Shown here: positions 36,180-49,861 of the stretch, piece by piece
How the letters are laid out: each line of letters starts with the position of its first letter
Numbering within the stretch: position 1 is the stretch's first letter
Source of the DNA: Spisula solida
Taxonomy: Eukaryota > Mollusca > Bivalvia > Venerida > Mactridae
Length of the DNA stretch: 64,000 nt
Assembly: GCA_947247005.1 (NCBI GenBank)
Contig: OX365955.1
Span: 7,140,001 to 7,204,000, forward strand
Direction: 5' to 3'
The notes under the pieces: generated by a model
What the model was told of the DNA's origin: nothing
What the model saw: only the letters and a program-made list of their open reading frames with translations
The model's database searches: none
Translations under genes and position numbers: made by a program

Positions 36180-37892
36180 TAGTTTTTGTTCAAATGATCT
36201 CAATGATAGCTAGGATGTATGACTCGCTACTGGGTCTATATGGCACTTTTCAAAGCTAGAAAATGACAAATTATTTAAAACAAATCAAGGAAAAAATAAT
36301 TATGAATTAACAAAAATAATGCACATTGCAACAATTTAAATTTCACCGAGAGCCTATGTGTAGAATGAGCATACATAGGTCCTATATTTAAAATACAAAA
36401 AAAACGCACATACCCATTCTTTTCCTGTTTATTTTTTATTTTTCCCATTTTCGGATATTAAATAAAATATGAATAAATGCGTTTCCTGCGATCACACAAT
36501 AGCTTCTGATAGCGAGCCAACACAATATCATACAGATAACACTGCAATAACCTGGCCGGAAGTGGGAACAGAAGGAAACAGATTTGACAGACGACAACCA
36601 CAAAACGATCGCCAACGGCAAACTTTTGACTAAAATGTTCGAACTATATGATTTTCAAATACATTACAAAGGTCATATGACATTGACGAATTAAAAACCC
36701 ATCCACGTGTATAACATAGAAGCCGCACAAGTTTACAAATTTATTAGTGTCTCGAAGCAACTTACAAACAGATTTGTACATCTATTCAGAAGTGATTTTG
36801 TCGAATTAATTTATTCACACTTATGTGACTTATGTTCGCGCACATGTATACTATTTTATTTTTTATTTATTTTACGTCGATAGTAGAACAAGTTCTTAAA
36901 ACGTATATGCGAAGCTTTGTGACTTTAGATCAAGCATGTTAACGAACCGGGGATGCTTCTGGAACTGGGGCATCTTCTGTATCGTTCACTAATCCCCCAC
37001 AAAACTAAAATGACTGTGGACCTCGGTCATAAGGATCGCCCTATGGCGAAGATAAATAAAAGCATAAAAAAACCATTTCAATATATACTACAATTTTCAT
37101 TCATCTTAGTTTGAACTTGTGTCAACTGATACAACAAATGTGCAATAAAAAGGCAGAGCCTTGGTTCAAATCCTGCTCAATATTATATAATATTATTTAT
37201 GCATAAGCCTGTATTTGATCCTCATGCATCTGTGGATAATTAACTAAGATAGAGAATAATCTGGTAAACGAGAATGCGTGTTTTGGGTAAAACATGATTT
37301 TATAACATCTCTGTTCGTGCACCGACTGTATTAAAATCCACCTTTTTGGACAAGCAGTTCCCTGTGTGCGCACAGAGAGGGTCCGTTTTCTCATTTGCAC
37401 TCATGAATAATTACGGTACGTCACCGACTCGCCAAATTGTTACATGCGCACGGCGTTACCATGATTATCATAGAGCTGGGTGTTGGGAAGATTTCAAGAT
37501 TATTTGCACTTACTGAGCGATGTATTTTATGGTTGCGACTTCGACCTTGACGCGAATATATGATTTATCAATTTGAACATAATATAGACCATTTTCGACC
37601 CTTCTAGACCAAATCTGTAAAAAGTTATGAAGTAGTTTTCCGATGAAATTGCACCGCTCCCGACCTCGAAGTGGGGATGCCGCGTTATCATTGGTTAATA
37701 ATATTTCCGCAAACTAACGTTGTTGTCCGGAGTTTACCGATTGCGTCACGTGGTCACAGCCGCGCTGATTCATTTTTGTCCTTCATTTTTGTCCACTTAT
37801 TACGTAACTATTCATCCCCAAGAATGAATTTGAATCTGGATTACCCAATTTACCCCCCCCCCAGAACACACGGGCCTAGATAACTATATGAA

Positions 37893-38111
37893 GCACGGTA
37901 TGAATCCCGATACACCGCTTTTCAGTTCCGTGAGAGAATTGTTCTTTTTTCATATGACCGACGGAACTGGAAACCAATGTAACACTCGGGATACATGAAA
38001 TCTGAGTTCCGTCCGAGCGTTACATCGGTTTTCAGTTCCGTCAGAGCCATACGAAAATAAAACAATTCTCTGACGGAACTGAGAAGCGGTGTATCGGGAT
38101 TCATACCGTGC
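37893..38111. repeat. Foldback element, 219 bp, with repeated TTCCGT motifs
   Basis: GCACGGTATGAATCCCGATA at the left is inverted at the right (TATCGGGATTCATACCGTGC). Inside, CAGTTCCGT and ACGGAACTG recur four times in both orientations, so several stems are possible. No clean target duplication. Confidence 0.8.
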
Positions 38112-38140
38112 ACGCATGTTAATTTTAATTAACATGCGTG
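38111..38140. repeat. 30 bp palindrome flanked by 7 bp direct repeats
   Basis: CACGCATGTTAATT, then TT, then AATTAACATGCGTG. TACCGTG lies directly on both sides (38104-38110 and 38141-38147). Confidence 0.8.
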
Positions 38141-38360
38141 TACCGTGTAAAGGTCCGTGCATAAACCTGGGAAGAATCGTTCCGATTTATTGTATCATGG
38201 AAAATTTCAAAGAGTCGAAAAATAGAATAATTCATACAAATATTGATGACACAGTTTTAATGATTATGGAATGGACTTAAAAAAACGCGAGTTGGACATG
38301 GGGTATTGAAGCATTTATTATTATTTCTATGTTTAGATAATATCATTATGTTTGCCTCGC

Positions 38361-38362
<2 letters not shown>

Positions 38363-38418
<56 letters not shown>
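38363..38418. repeat. (CT)28 microsatellite
   Basis: A perfect dinucleotide run of 56 bp. The 'ERERER' open frame across it on the minus strand is an artefact. Confidence 0.98.
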
Positions 38419-38419
<1 letters not shown>

Positions 38420-39013
38420 AAAAAAACAAAGATTACCTTTATATGATCTTTGATAAAATGAGCTGTTCTCCAGGACAAAGACCTTTAGGTCTTTATCCTG
38501 GCTACCCGACTAGATAATATGTTGTTTTTAATCAATTATCATAATTTCGTTTTCAATTTTAGCTAGATTTTATTTTGGGTTGATTATCTAGTCTGGTAGA
38601 ATCTGCCAGCCTCATGTAACCTGATATCCTAGCACAACCGTTACACCATTATCTGCCTGACCACAGGTATTTAACATGTCAAAAAATCTCTCCTACTATA
38701 CTGGCCGAGAATTATTCTGCTTCAATTGACCAAATGGTCAACACATGTTTGAGTTGAAATACCAGTTTTAGGGTTTTATACATCAGGCAAACTTGAAACA
38801 CAGAAGGAGTACAGAAAACTATGTTTAATGTTTATTATAGTAACATTCATACAAGAACATTCTTTTGAATTCAAAGAAAACCTGAAACAAATATAAAGTA
38901 TATAAAGTGATATGCACATATATACACATTTAGGCCAATATATGATAATTGTTTGATTACCATGCATTGTTTAGTACAAAAGCAGGGTGTGCGTTTTATT
39001 TATTTAAAATAAG

Positions 39014-39429
<416 letters not shown>

Positions 39430-40806
39430 CAAATATGTTTATTTTAACAACAAAATATGGAGATGTATTAATCAAATATATAATTTCAAATTCAATCAGT
39501 TCAAGCTGTAATGGTTTGTGTAAGAATAAGTAGTATCTGTAGTTAATTTCTAAATTCATAAATATTGTTTCAACTTGACATACAATTTCAAATATAGTTA
39601 TAATGACGATAATGGCATAACAATGATTTTTATATACATGTACAATGGAAAAAACATATTCGACAAACTTTCTGGGTTTGCCGCAAAATTAACACAATAT
39701 TTACAATTGACTGGTAACATATTTCTACCGTAGAAAGTCGCGTAAATGTATATAATTTTGGACTTTTACTATTTACCCCAAACTTAAGCGTTGCGTACGT
39801 ACAGACAATGCTTCTTTGATAAATTTACATAATGACAAAAGTTCTGCTTTATACATGCTTTTTCCCGTTCTGTAGTACGGTTTAATGTATTTAATTCTTA
39901 GATTATGATAAACTGCATATTCGAGAATGAAATGAATTCATGAATGATGACTGCATGATGTACCAGTAGAAACTTGACCATATGCCTCATTAAGTGTTAC
40001 TTTATCCTGTTATGCAATATATATGTAGAGTTTGACGATTTCCATGAATCACAATGTATTGATTACGCGAAAATACATTAATTCATTGATTATCATCCTG
40101 TTTGTTTTAAAATATACAATATTAGCGAACAAAGAACAATATCAACATGATAACCCATTCACATGGTAAAAACCTTGCAAGATAATATGCCCACGATAAA
40201 TCATTTCGGAAATATAGTTCTAATTTAACTGTACACAATTATATAATATACTCCTTATCATAATGGTGTTTACCAAATATTGCGCACTTTATTGGGGCGC
40301 TTTACATTAATTATTCTACTGATAAAGATCACAAAAACAAAGAGGTCCAGCTTATCAATTGAAGGATAATTTATTTATATATTGTTACTTCATTAATCAC
40401 TACCAAATTACACTGTAAATCAATGGAATGCAAAATTATTCATACTTACTAGTAGTCTGTTGATATTCAGACTTAAAACTGTTGATATTCACTGACCTAA
40501 TGTAAAATGGATATAGCCATACAGAAAGATTATGTGCTTACAGTATGAACGTTTGAGACCTATTCAAGAAAATGTTATTATCAAATTCATGATGTCAAAT
40601 TAACTCACTAAATGTACCTATGTTTGAGGGTGCAAAGGGAATTAATTTCATGAAAAAAGAGTAGACTGAAGAGTTGTCTCCTTTAATTAAACAGTCGGAC
40701 ATGGGAGGATTATAACTAGTCTGGTTCCCGTTCCCCAATTTTACATTCCATTAGATTAGATTGAAAAGATCGAGAACCAGACTAGATTATAACTTGTTTA
40801 GTTGGG

Positions 40807-40832
40807 CCACGCACGTTAATTAACGTGCGTGG
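40807..40832. repeat. Perfect 26 bp palindrome
   Basis: CCACGCACGTTAA followed by its exact inverse, with no loop. It resembles the palindrome at 38111-38140 in its core (ACGCAYGTTAA), so the two may share an origin. Confidence 0.8.
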
Positions 40833-41094
40833 TTGGGCATTGTGCCTTTTACGTTTTCTGTGCTCGACTGGTTCAGGTGGGCATGGTACCTTGTGTGTTT
40901 TTATGTTTTCTGTGCTCGGCTGGTTAAGCTGAGTGCTGCCTTCCCTGTTGGACTTAATTTCATCTTTTTTTTTCATTTGGATGAATTCAATCTGTTACAA
41001 ATTGGTCAAACGTGATCGGGCTTTCATTTTATGGAGTGGTGACTTTATTATGCCGAACATAGCCTTTATTTGCCAGTCAGCTTTCTGCTGAAAT

Positions 41095-41185
41095 ATTGCA
41101 GGCATGTGAGTGCCTCCACCCATATTAGCACCCACGTCACCAGATTAGACGACAAGCGCTCTAACCACTGAGCTACGGACGCACA
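41095..41185 (-). repeat. tRNA-like SINE head, minus strand
   Basis: The reverse complement begins GCGTCCGTAGCTCAGTGGTT with AGAGCGCTTGTCGTC after it, a clear D-arm and anticodon-arm-like region. The T-arm is degenerate. It is a SINE or tRNA pseudogene, not a working tRNA. Confidence 0.5.
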
Positions 41186-41849
41186 CATCTTATATGTTTT
41201 TTTCAATACTAATCTAATTTTTATTATCCGTGGGTACCAAAATGACGATATAAAGTTCACCTTTAATATAAGTAAAATCGTCGGAGTGGCGAAGCGCAGA
41301 CTCGAACCAGCGGTTTCACCCCTTCATAAAGAATTCGGACATATACTCGACCCCATTAACATCAGATCCTAACACTTGCTATATCAGCGTAAAGTAGTGA
41401 AGCGTAACAAGGGTCTGATTTTAATAAGATTGGGAGTCAGGGACATACTTATTGTATACCAGTATCACTTGACGAATTTTGATCTTAAGTTCGAGCACAG
41501 ATGGGCACTACATACTCGTACAGGTCTACACTGCAAGCATTGTATACAGCTCTATGACAACCCACTAACTACGCCGAGTGATGAATGCAGTGATGAATAC
41601 AGGTCGAAGATTGGGTCCAGCACTATACATGTATGTACCAACATCGACAATTACTAATAAGTCTTAACTATGCCCGGGGTCTGATTTCCGGACTTACACT
41701 TGCAGCATTTTAATGTCAAACATAGTTTATAATTGAGCAATGCCCTCTAGGCTGGCAAGCGTTGGAACGTGTGTTGTCAAGTTCTACGATTGAACCCATA
41801 CCAGCCTACTGTACTTATATATCATAAATAACATGTTTTGTTGTTGTTT

Positions 41850-41962
41850 GTTTTATAGAAGGCCTTGTTTAAATTAAGATGTATGTGAATTCGTCTATTG
41901 CATATGTCTGTACATGTTACCTTCTCTAAATAAAGATTTTATTATTATTATAATATACATAC
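41850..41962 (+). repeat. Retroelement 3' tail
   Basis: The segment ends ACCTTCTCTAAATAAAGATT followed by (TTA)n, the usual shape of a LINE or SINE 3' terminus with an AATAAA signal. The upstream body is not recognisable. Confidence 0.4.
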
Positions 41963-42163
41963 ATTCGGATCACTGCGGCCTTTATACATTGCAATATTGT
42001 ACATGTCCAGTTTAGGGCAGAATTATTTGCGAGCTTTCACGATTGAATGTCCATATTTCTCAACCGAAGGGAGACAACTGCGTGACAACTTAGCAGAAAC
42101 GAACTCACGACTTATCCCCCCGTATGTTACGTAAGACTTCTACGAATTCATTAGGGTTTCAAG

Positions 42164-42355
42164 CTGGCTTAGAATTAGAAGATCGTAAGTGCTACTTACG
42201 ACCTTATAAGACTCATGTATATTTGAAATCTGCATCTCAAGGCGCTTCATGTTGACCAAACTGAAGTTAAAAAGGCTTGTTCTTTCATAAGTAAACAGTA
42301 GTTTTCAGACAGTTTTTCTTATTTTCTCAAAATATTGATTTTGTACTTACGACCT
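42164..42355. mobile_element. MITE of the CTGGCTTAGAATGAGAAGG family, copy 3, one end lost
   Basis: The left end is CTGGCTTAGAATTAGAAG. The interior is the inverse of the copies at 26746 and 29949, including TGACCAAACTGAAGTT. The right terminus stops after ACTTACGACCT, so the outermost 17 bases are lost. Confidence 0.65.
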
Positions 42356-42882
42356 GTTTTCATTTCTATGACTTTGACCTTTAACACGTCTGTCTTCCGT
42401 CACGGTTGCAAACACCGCTACACCAATGCTATGCATTTGAATGAAAAAAGTTGTTGGTGATTTTTTATCTTAAAATATTGAATTAATTCCCAGACATGTT
42501 GTGTATTTTACATTTAAATAGTGAAACTTTCATACATGTACGATTCGATTTTTAAGGTCAAGACAATTTGAATTTAGCTTGTAAAATAAACAAGTCGTTT
42601 GTGTGACGGCAAAGATTGACTTAAAATATTTCGGAAAGAGGCCCTTTATTCTTAACTCATAGTTTATACCCTTTAATTATGACGTTTCGGCCTAAGCCTT
42701 TTAAAAAATAGCTAACAGATATTTTAATTTCAAATGGCTGACATGTATGCATGAAGTATGTAGAAAGGTACTCTTTATTTGAGTCTCATCAATGTACATT
42801 CATACAATATTTATATTACATAATTTGACAATAACAAAAGTACTTTGCCGCTCCACACTGAAGCTATACATGTATGGAATGT

Positions 42883-43878
42883 CAGCTTATTCAACCCCAT
42901 GCTCATTCAACCCCAGAAAAAGCCAGGCTCATTCAACACCAACCCTAGGCTCATTCAACCCTAAGGCTCATTCAACCCCAGAGATTTGAGGCTTATTCAA
43001 CCCCAACTAATTTTTTTATAACGTAGTTAATTTATGTTATTTTTTGTTTATTTGTTGTTGTTAAGTATTTTCATGAAATCATGGTGATATTTTTAAACTG
43101 ATTTTTTGATAGGCATGTACATTGTCAAGCAGGTGTGAACACGGGGTTGATTTATTATAAAATTGATGGGGGGTGAGTTGGACATTTCGAAATTGACATC
43201 GGGCGAGTTGTCCAAATCCAGGAAGAGTTGGTAGGGGGGTGAGTTGGTAGGGGGGTGAGTTGGTCGGATACCGATTTATTGTGTGATAGATACCATTCTG
43301 TATGCAAATAAACAGAGTGTGAAATGTGAGTATTTTTCATGTTTTTTTGGTTTGTTAAATTAATCATAAGTAAATTTCTAGGTAAGTGATATTGACATGC
43401 ACTGAAACTATAAACTACGCATACATCTGTGAATTAACATATACCTTAAATTAACAGTTTGATCTGTTAATTAAGCCTGGTGTAAGATTTTGTTATATGT
43501 CTGTTTCTTTGAATTTTGATTTTCAAAGTCTTTCTATAATTGTATATAATTATGTATAAATATTACAAATTAAACCCAACTTATGTTTGTTAAAATATGT
43601 ATTCAATGTAAAACATACTTTTTCTAAGTATTTCTATAATCATTGATTTTATTAATAACTATCTATATATCTCTAAATAAAAACACATTTATCTTTTAAC
43701 ATACATTTTGTATTTATAAACTCACAGAATACCCCTACCAAACAATTTTTTCATTGGGGTTGAATGAGCCTTACATATCTGGGGTTGAATGAGCCAAGGG
43801 TTGGGGTTGAATAAGCTCGGGGTTGAATAATACTGAAAATCGCTTGGGGTTGAATAAGCTCGGGGTTGAATAAGCCTG
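42883..43878. mobile_element. Element with iterated inverted termini (TTCAACCCC), about 1 kb
   Basis: The left terminus has seven spaced repeats of (G)GCT(C/T)ATTCAACCCC. The right terminus has six repeats of the inverse GGGGTTGAAT(A/G)AGC. The interior is AT-rich, with a GAGTTGGTAGGGGGGTGAGT tandem near 43230 on the plus strand. No protein or clear target duplication is seen. Confidence 0.75.
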
Positions 43879-44522
43879 CTTCCCTTAAAACTACTCAAAT
43901 GCAAATATGGGCGTTGGTGTCTTGAGAACCGAAAAATGCACTGATATTAAATCGAAAACCAGTCCAGACTATAGCTAGCATCAAAACCCAGTCATACACA
44001 GTCTAAGGGAGAGAACTTCAGCAATTTATAGCTGTTTATATGTGAACAAATTATGGGTTGTTTAAAAAGTAAATCACATGTATACGTGCAATAACAATAC
44101 TTCTAGTGTCTGTATTGTATTCTGTTATGTTTCTCTACTATGAAACTACATTTGTATTATTTTTATTGTATTGTATTTGGTCCATGTATGTGAGTGTATT
44201 GTTGTTCAATATCATATGATCTCATTGTTTAAGTTGATATGTTTTGACTAAATTATAATGTTGTTAGTATTGGTTGTTTACAATGTATTTCTGGATACTG
44301 GAACTCTTTTATTGCCAAAAGTCCAATTTGTCCAATCTGTGGGAAGATGCCAGCAACCCACTGAAGATGGTGTGAAGTACAGAGAATTTGACACGAATCT
44401 CGACCTTCTATTAGCATAATTCAAAAGCACACATATTGTCCATATTTATAATGCCTGTTGTAAGTTTTCGTAAGCAGGAAGTGTCACAAAGACGCTCGGA
44501 GTGTAATACCAAAGCAGTTCTA

Positions 44523-45337
44523 AACAAGAGGGCCAAAAGGGCCATAGATCGCTCACCTGTCATAGTAGTGCATGCATACCCCTATGGTGACCCTTGCAAT
44601 AGAGGCTGAATTTCCTTAAATTCTATTCAGAAAATGTATAGGGTCACCATAGGGGTGTGCATGCACTATGTTTTTAGCTCACTTGTCACAAAGTGGCAGA
44701 GTTAGCTTTTGTGATCACTCTCCGTCCGGTTTGTGCTTGTGTAGACACTAGATGTCACAATTTTGGTCTAATCTTTATAAAACTTGTTCACAATGATTAT
44801 CTCAACAAAATCATGGTCAAGTTCGATATTGGGTAATTTAGGATCAAAAGTAGGTCACAAGGTCAAATCATAGAAAAACCTTGTGTAGTCACTAGAGGTC
44901 ATAATTTTGACCTAATATTTATGAAACTAGGTCACAATGATCATCTCAACAAAATCTAGATCAAGTTCGATATTGACTCATGCAGGGTCAAAAACTAGGT
45001 CACAAGGTCAAATCATAGAAAACCCTTGTGTGGTCAGTAGAGGTCATAATTTTGACCTAATCTTTATAAAACTGGGTCACAATGATCATCTCTGCATGAT
45101 CTGGGTCAAGATTTATATTTATATCGGGGGTCAAATACTAGGTCACAAGGTCAAAACATTGAAAAACCTTGTATAGTCCCTAGAAGTCACAATTTTGGCA
45201 TTATCTTTACGAAACTTGGTCGCAGTGATCATCTCAACAAAATCTAGGTCAAGTATGAGGTCACTAGGTCAAATCACAGGGCTTGTATGCACTATTACAA
45301 CAGGTGAACGACCTAGGGCCCGTATGGCCCTCTTGTT
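44523..45337 (+). repeat. AGGTCA-rich tandem-unit element, copy 1
   Basis: The ends are AACAAGAGGGCC and GGCCCTCTTGTT, perfect inverses. Inside, units of about 140 bp repeat with GGTCACAAGGTCAAATCATA, TTTTGACCTAATCTTTATAA and CACAATGATCATCTCAACAA. A sub-terminal hairpin with CACCATAGGGGT text lies at 44566-44668. Confidence 0.8.
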
Positions 45338-45469
45338 CTATGATTTGACCATGTGACCTAGTTTTTGACCCCAGGCCCCGTGTTTACAAAACGGAATAGT
45401 GTATTCCCCGGCCCTATGCTATTTTAAACAAGAAAAAAGAAGTAAATTCTACGGCCGTAGGGGTTTATT

Positions 45470-46222
45470 TTTTAGCTCACCTGTCACAAAGTGACAGAGT
45501 GAGCTTTTGTGATCACTCTTTGTCCGTCCGTCCCTCCCTCAACAATTGGGTTGTGTCCTCTCTAGAGGTCACAATCTTTATGAAACTTGGTCACAATGAT
45601 CATTTCAACAAAATCTAGGTCAAGTTTGATATTGGGTCATCTGAGGTCAAAAACTAGGTCACTAGGTCAAATTATAGAAAAACCTTGTGTAGTCACCAGA
45701 GGTTACAATTTCAACTTAACCTTTATGAAACTTTGTCACAATTATCATGTCAACAAAATCTAGGCCAAGTTTTCGATTTTGGGTCATCTGCGGTCAAAAA
45801 CAAGGTCTCACTGTCAATTGACATTTTCCTGAAGGTCTTGGGTTCAAACCTCACTGGAACCATATTTTTTTGTTTCAATTATTTAGGTATTGTTTTGTCT
45901 TTATAGCATGTATTTGTACAGTTATATGGAGAAATATTTTTTCCAAAATATTTGTTTAAATTATAGGTCAAATCATAGAAAAACCTCGTGTAGTCACCAG
46001 ATTTTTTTTCAACTTAATCTTTATGAAACTTTGTCACAATGATCCTGTCAACAAAATCTAGGCCAAGTTCGATTTTGTGTCATCTGGTGTCAAAAACAAG
46101 GTAACATGGTCAAATCATTAAAAAACTTGCAATAGAGGCTGAATTTCCTTAAATGTTATTCAGAAAATGTGTAGGGTCACCATAAGGGTGTGCATGCACT
46201 AGTACGACAGGTGAGCGATGTA
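45470..46222 (+). repeat. AGGTCA-rich tandem-unit element, copy 2 (rearranged)
   Basis: It opens with the hairpin AGCTCACCTGTCAC...GTGACAGAGTGAGCT at 45473-45503. The same units as copy 1 follow, with an unrelated insertion at about 45815-45965. It ends with GGGTCACCATAAGGGTGTGC and CGACAGGTGAGCGATG. Confidence 0.75.
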
Positions 46223-46225
46223 TTG

Positions 46226-49200
46226 CCGGAGTTTTAATATGTTGATACCAAATTAAAGATGACGCTCTGTAGTTTCTAAATATAAAATAATAATACAAAT
46301 TATGCGCATGCAAATATGAATTATAACGGTTCAAACAAAGACTATTTCTCGAGAAAAAATCTACACATTTTTGTGTTCGAATGCCATGGCCGAAGGTTTT
46401 TTTTTATTTATTAACATATCTTCATATAATTGATATCAAAATAAAGATGAAGCTCTCTAGTTTTAAAAGATGCAAACATATTGAAAATCCGTTTATTAAT
46501 TATAAAATAACGGCTAATTGAATATACCTTAATTTTCTCGGCGTGAAATCATATTTTTTGTTTTCCACTCAATTTTCTATTGCTTTATATCATTATAAAG
46601 ATGAAGCTCTCTAGTTTCTAAATACATTAACGCCAATATTAATAAAATGACGATGATTAGAAAATTGTGGTATTTCACTATTTCGTTATTGTACCGTACG
46701 GATGTTTTGATTAATTAAAACAATATTTCTGAGTGTACGGATATTTTAGCACGGGCATTCAAGGATTATATGTTAATAGTGTTTAACTTCATGAATATAG
46801 TACAAATGTAATTCAATTCTGATCAACATGAAACGTGTTGTATTATTTGATTATCGTTATTGAATATATAAGTATTCAAAATATACCAATGACGTCGTGT
46901 CGCCGCACACCAATATAACGATCTTTTTTCATAGTTATAAGTTTCTTTTAGGCATTATGCCATTAAAAAACTCGTCAAATCGGACGACAGTTAGCCGTCA
47001 TGGCGTAAAACTTTCTGTTGCCTGTTGCTGAAATTTCAGTGTTGTTAACGCACCGATTGCTGAGCGAAATAAATGCAGATTTGTGGTAAAACATTCTACC
47101 AGTAGTAATGCATTTTTCATACAAGTTATGAAAGTCAGCTTCAGTTACTTCACGATACAGCTGCGACAACGTAGCCTCGTGTACATGTGATTAAAGCTTT
47201 TAAGGGACGAAAATGATCAATCATTTTTAACTGAGGACCTGAAGACTGGAATGTGGTTAACCTGACAAGAACACTATGATTTGGTATCTTTGGCGCTGTC
47301 AAAGCAGCTTGACGTTTAATCCTACGATCATCGAGAATAGAGTTATAGTTATGAGTACACTTTTAATTTGAACATGCAGTAAGTGAGTGTCAAATGGATA
47401 GTACATTTTTAAAAGACGAAGAAAACCAGTGATGGAAGCTTCAGGTTTAGTAAGGTTCGCGGAAGAAGTGTCATTATGACGTCGCTGACGTCAGACTACA
47501 TGCGATGTCTGTTAGCATGTATAATGTATAAGCAAATGTCTCAATACATGTAACTGTAAAGTGCATTCTTTTATGAAATTTTGCAAATAGATTCATGTAA
47601 ATTGTGGTGCCTTATTAACATTGTATGCGATTTACTAGCATCAGTGATATTACTTTTGTATATACCTTCGTAAATGCATTTTGTAAGCTGTATTGATAAC
47701 CCGCTTCCACAATCTCATCAGCATACCCAGATATATTGGTGGTTTATGATAATGTTCAAAAATAGTAAATTACAGAAATCTAATAATTACATTGGCCATC
47801 TGAGTATAATTATTCCTCTGTTATTGCGTTTCATAAACGGTTCGATTAGAATTCACTATGTCTGATTACGTTGATATCATCTCTACCGTTCTTTCTGATT
47901 ACAAGGTTATCTTTGTTTCATCATCAATTGACAACGAGGTTATCCAAAATATTGCACCATGTCAAGTTTATACTCGAATATCTCAGCGAAAAAATGGAAT
48001 ACAAGGGTGGGATTTTGCATATCGACGGGGAATGGATTAATTTTTGTTATGGACTAAGTAAAGGGGTTCGGTTTTGTTTAAAAATACCTTTGGGGGGGGG
48101 TAGAAGTTTCAAACAACTTGTATTTCTTGAAAAATCGCACACATTTTCCGTGATTTCTCCCTCATTATAACACGGTTTTACTCAGAATTTTGTGTACTGA
48201 TACCTCTTTCAACAGCGATTAGATGTGCACACTTCGTTTTGTTCGAAACCTGCAAAATGGATATAAATACAAGCAATACTTACTTCCGCCTCAAAGTCGC
48301 GCGACGTTCGATGTGATCTGATTACATGATATCAACCGACTACACGATATCAGGTTGAATGGTGTGTGTTTAGTGTTTACCTTTCTATTTTGACTGGTAG
48401 GCATACACCTTGGCTAGATTTTATTAATTAACGGAGCAAAATTAGTTTGATTTTAGTTGAGAATATGGCAATCATTTTCTGTGCATCGAAATGTGTGGTG
48501 TAAACGCCGGGTGCACCCACTCTAAGTCCGCTAGTGCATGCAGTACCAACTTGCCCTTTCACAATGAACCAGCAACTTCTCAGGCCACTTCTGGCTGAAA
48601 ATCGACATTTTTATGGAAGTTGCCGCTGTTGGAAAAATCGAATTCCGTTACATACCCATCGTGCAATCAAATTGCAGCCATAATTTATAAATTTTTATCA
48701 CTAATATCAAACATGCGTAACATGAATTTAAAAAATAAAATATTGCCAAAATGGCATTAAACTCCAAAATTTCCACAATCACAAGGACCCCAACCTGAAC
48801 CATAACCACCATTGACTTAAAGGCTTGCGTGCGTAGCATCAATTCAAGTCTGGCTACGCCCCTGTAAAACAGTTTTGGCATTCCTAACCGTGATTAGTTT
48901 ATACTTTTCACTATATAAAAGTCTAAGGCATAGTAAATAACCTATAGGAGATGTCAAAACTCATGCTTTAGTGAGATGTTTGTGATCCAATACAGTGCTG
49001 GATGGATATACAGTACAGCCTCTGTAGAGCATTACCCCTCGGGAGCCACACATATTGGTCGTTATTTGGAGCTTGTTGCTACGCAGATGTTACAATTATA
49101 GTAACTTGATGGCAACTCATAAGTTGAGTGCTGCCTTCCCTGTCCGACTTAGTATTATCTTTTTCAAGGAAACTTTCAAGGTGTTGTCAGTCCCAATATC

Positions 49201-49600
49201 GAGAGGTTATTGCTGTACAGAGGGCCGCTCTGGAAATATAATACTGACTTCAAAACGTGTAGTGTCGTAGTTTGTTACATGTATAAAGAAAATACGTATC
49301 ATAAACATTATGCATGAGCATTTACAATATGTGACAAGGTGTAGGTATAAATATTGTGCATGGGAAATCATTTGTATACGAAAATAGATCTATATTCAAC
49401 TAATGTGTATAATTACGTTATATTAAAAGTCAACTGGTGCATTGACGAGGTCGACCTTGTGATGTCTTATAATAATGCCTGAGGTAATCTAGTTGAACAC
49501 ATATCTGTAATCATGATTACCAGGGACTCGTATATAATGCCTGCAAAACATTACTCGCGAAAGTCATGAATATGGATTCGTGCTCGCTCACTATACATGA
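46226..49600. other. Intergenic sequence without a recognisable gene
   Basis: Several open frames of 60-99 codons occur. The minus-strand frame 46975-47169 (starting LSQLYREVTEADFHNLYEKC, ending CRPI) has fairly protein-like composition but no family I recognise and no clear splice partners. Frames at 47858-48170 look chance. A GTCGCTGACGTCAGAC CRE-like site is at 47476. A SINE-like GTGCTGCCTTCCCTG motif at 49131 matches one at 40940. Confidence 0.4.
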
Positions 49601-49672
49601 TCACATGATACGCGAGTAATATGGTTCCCCTACCAAGCTGGTTTACGTAGCTTGTCCGCAAACGGGAAACAG

Positions 49673-49680
49673 TATAAAAA
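49673..49680 (+). promoter_or_regulatory. TATA box of an unknown gene
   Basis: TATAAAAA sits about 120 bases upstream of an ATG that opens a leader-like exon. A transcription start about 30 bases downstream (near 49705) would give a 5' UTR of roughly 90 bases. Confidence 0.5.
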
Positions 49681-49795
49681 GCGCGCGTTCAGAAAATCGT
49701 ATATTTTTCATTCTTGTTTCTACCTCGGTTGAAGCAAGACTTACAATATATCGCTGTTTAACATTGATTCACTGTATCACGACGCATTAGCAATA

Positions 49796-49861
49796 ATGAG
49801 TTTATTCGTATTCTTCTGGAGTTTGGTATGCGCAGTGGATCTACTGGTGTGGATTTTTGAC
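49796..49861 (+). CDS. Candidate first exon encoding a hydrophobic leader
   Basis: ATG opens MSLFVFFWSLVCAVDLLVWI-FD, 22 codons, then the donor GAC|GTAAGT in phase 0. The peptide has the hydrophobic character of a signal peptide or signal anchor, and the TATA box above supports a real promoter. I do not recognise the gene. The nearest in-phase acceptor (TTTGCAG, ending 49960) would add only GISIYYVVLRYSIAM and stop, giving a 37-residue micropeptide. Further exons may lie beyond or the exon may be non-functional. Confidence 0.35.

Noticed and set aside
41095..41185. Possible tRNA gene on the minus strand
   Set aside because: The 5' half is tRNA-like but the T-arm and acceptor stem are not formed.
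41376..41657. 93-codon plus-strand frame
   Set aside because: It has no recognisable family and no splice or promoter context, and lies between SINE/LINE debris; probably chance.
47858..48170. Overlapping 60- and 99-codon frames
   Set aside because: They are in two frames of the same AT-rich DNA, include a poly-G run, and show no conserved motif.
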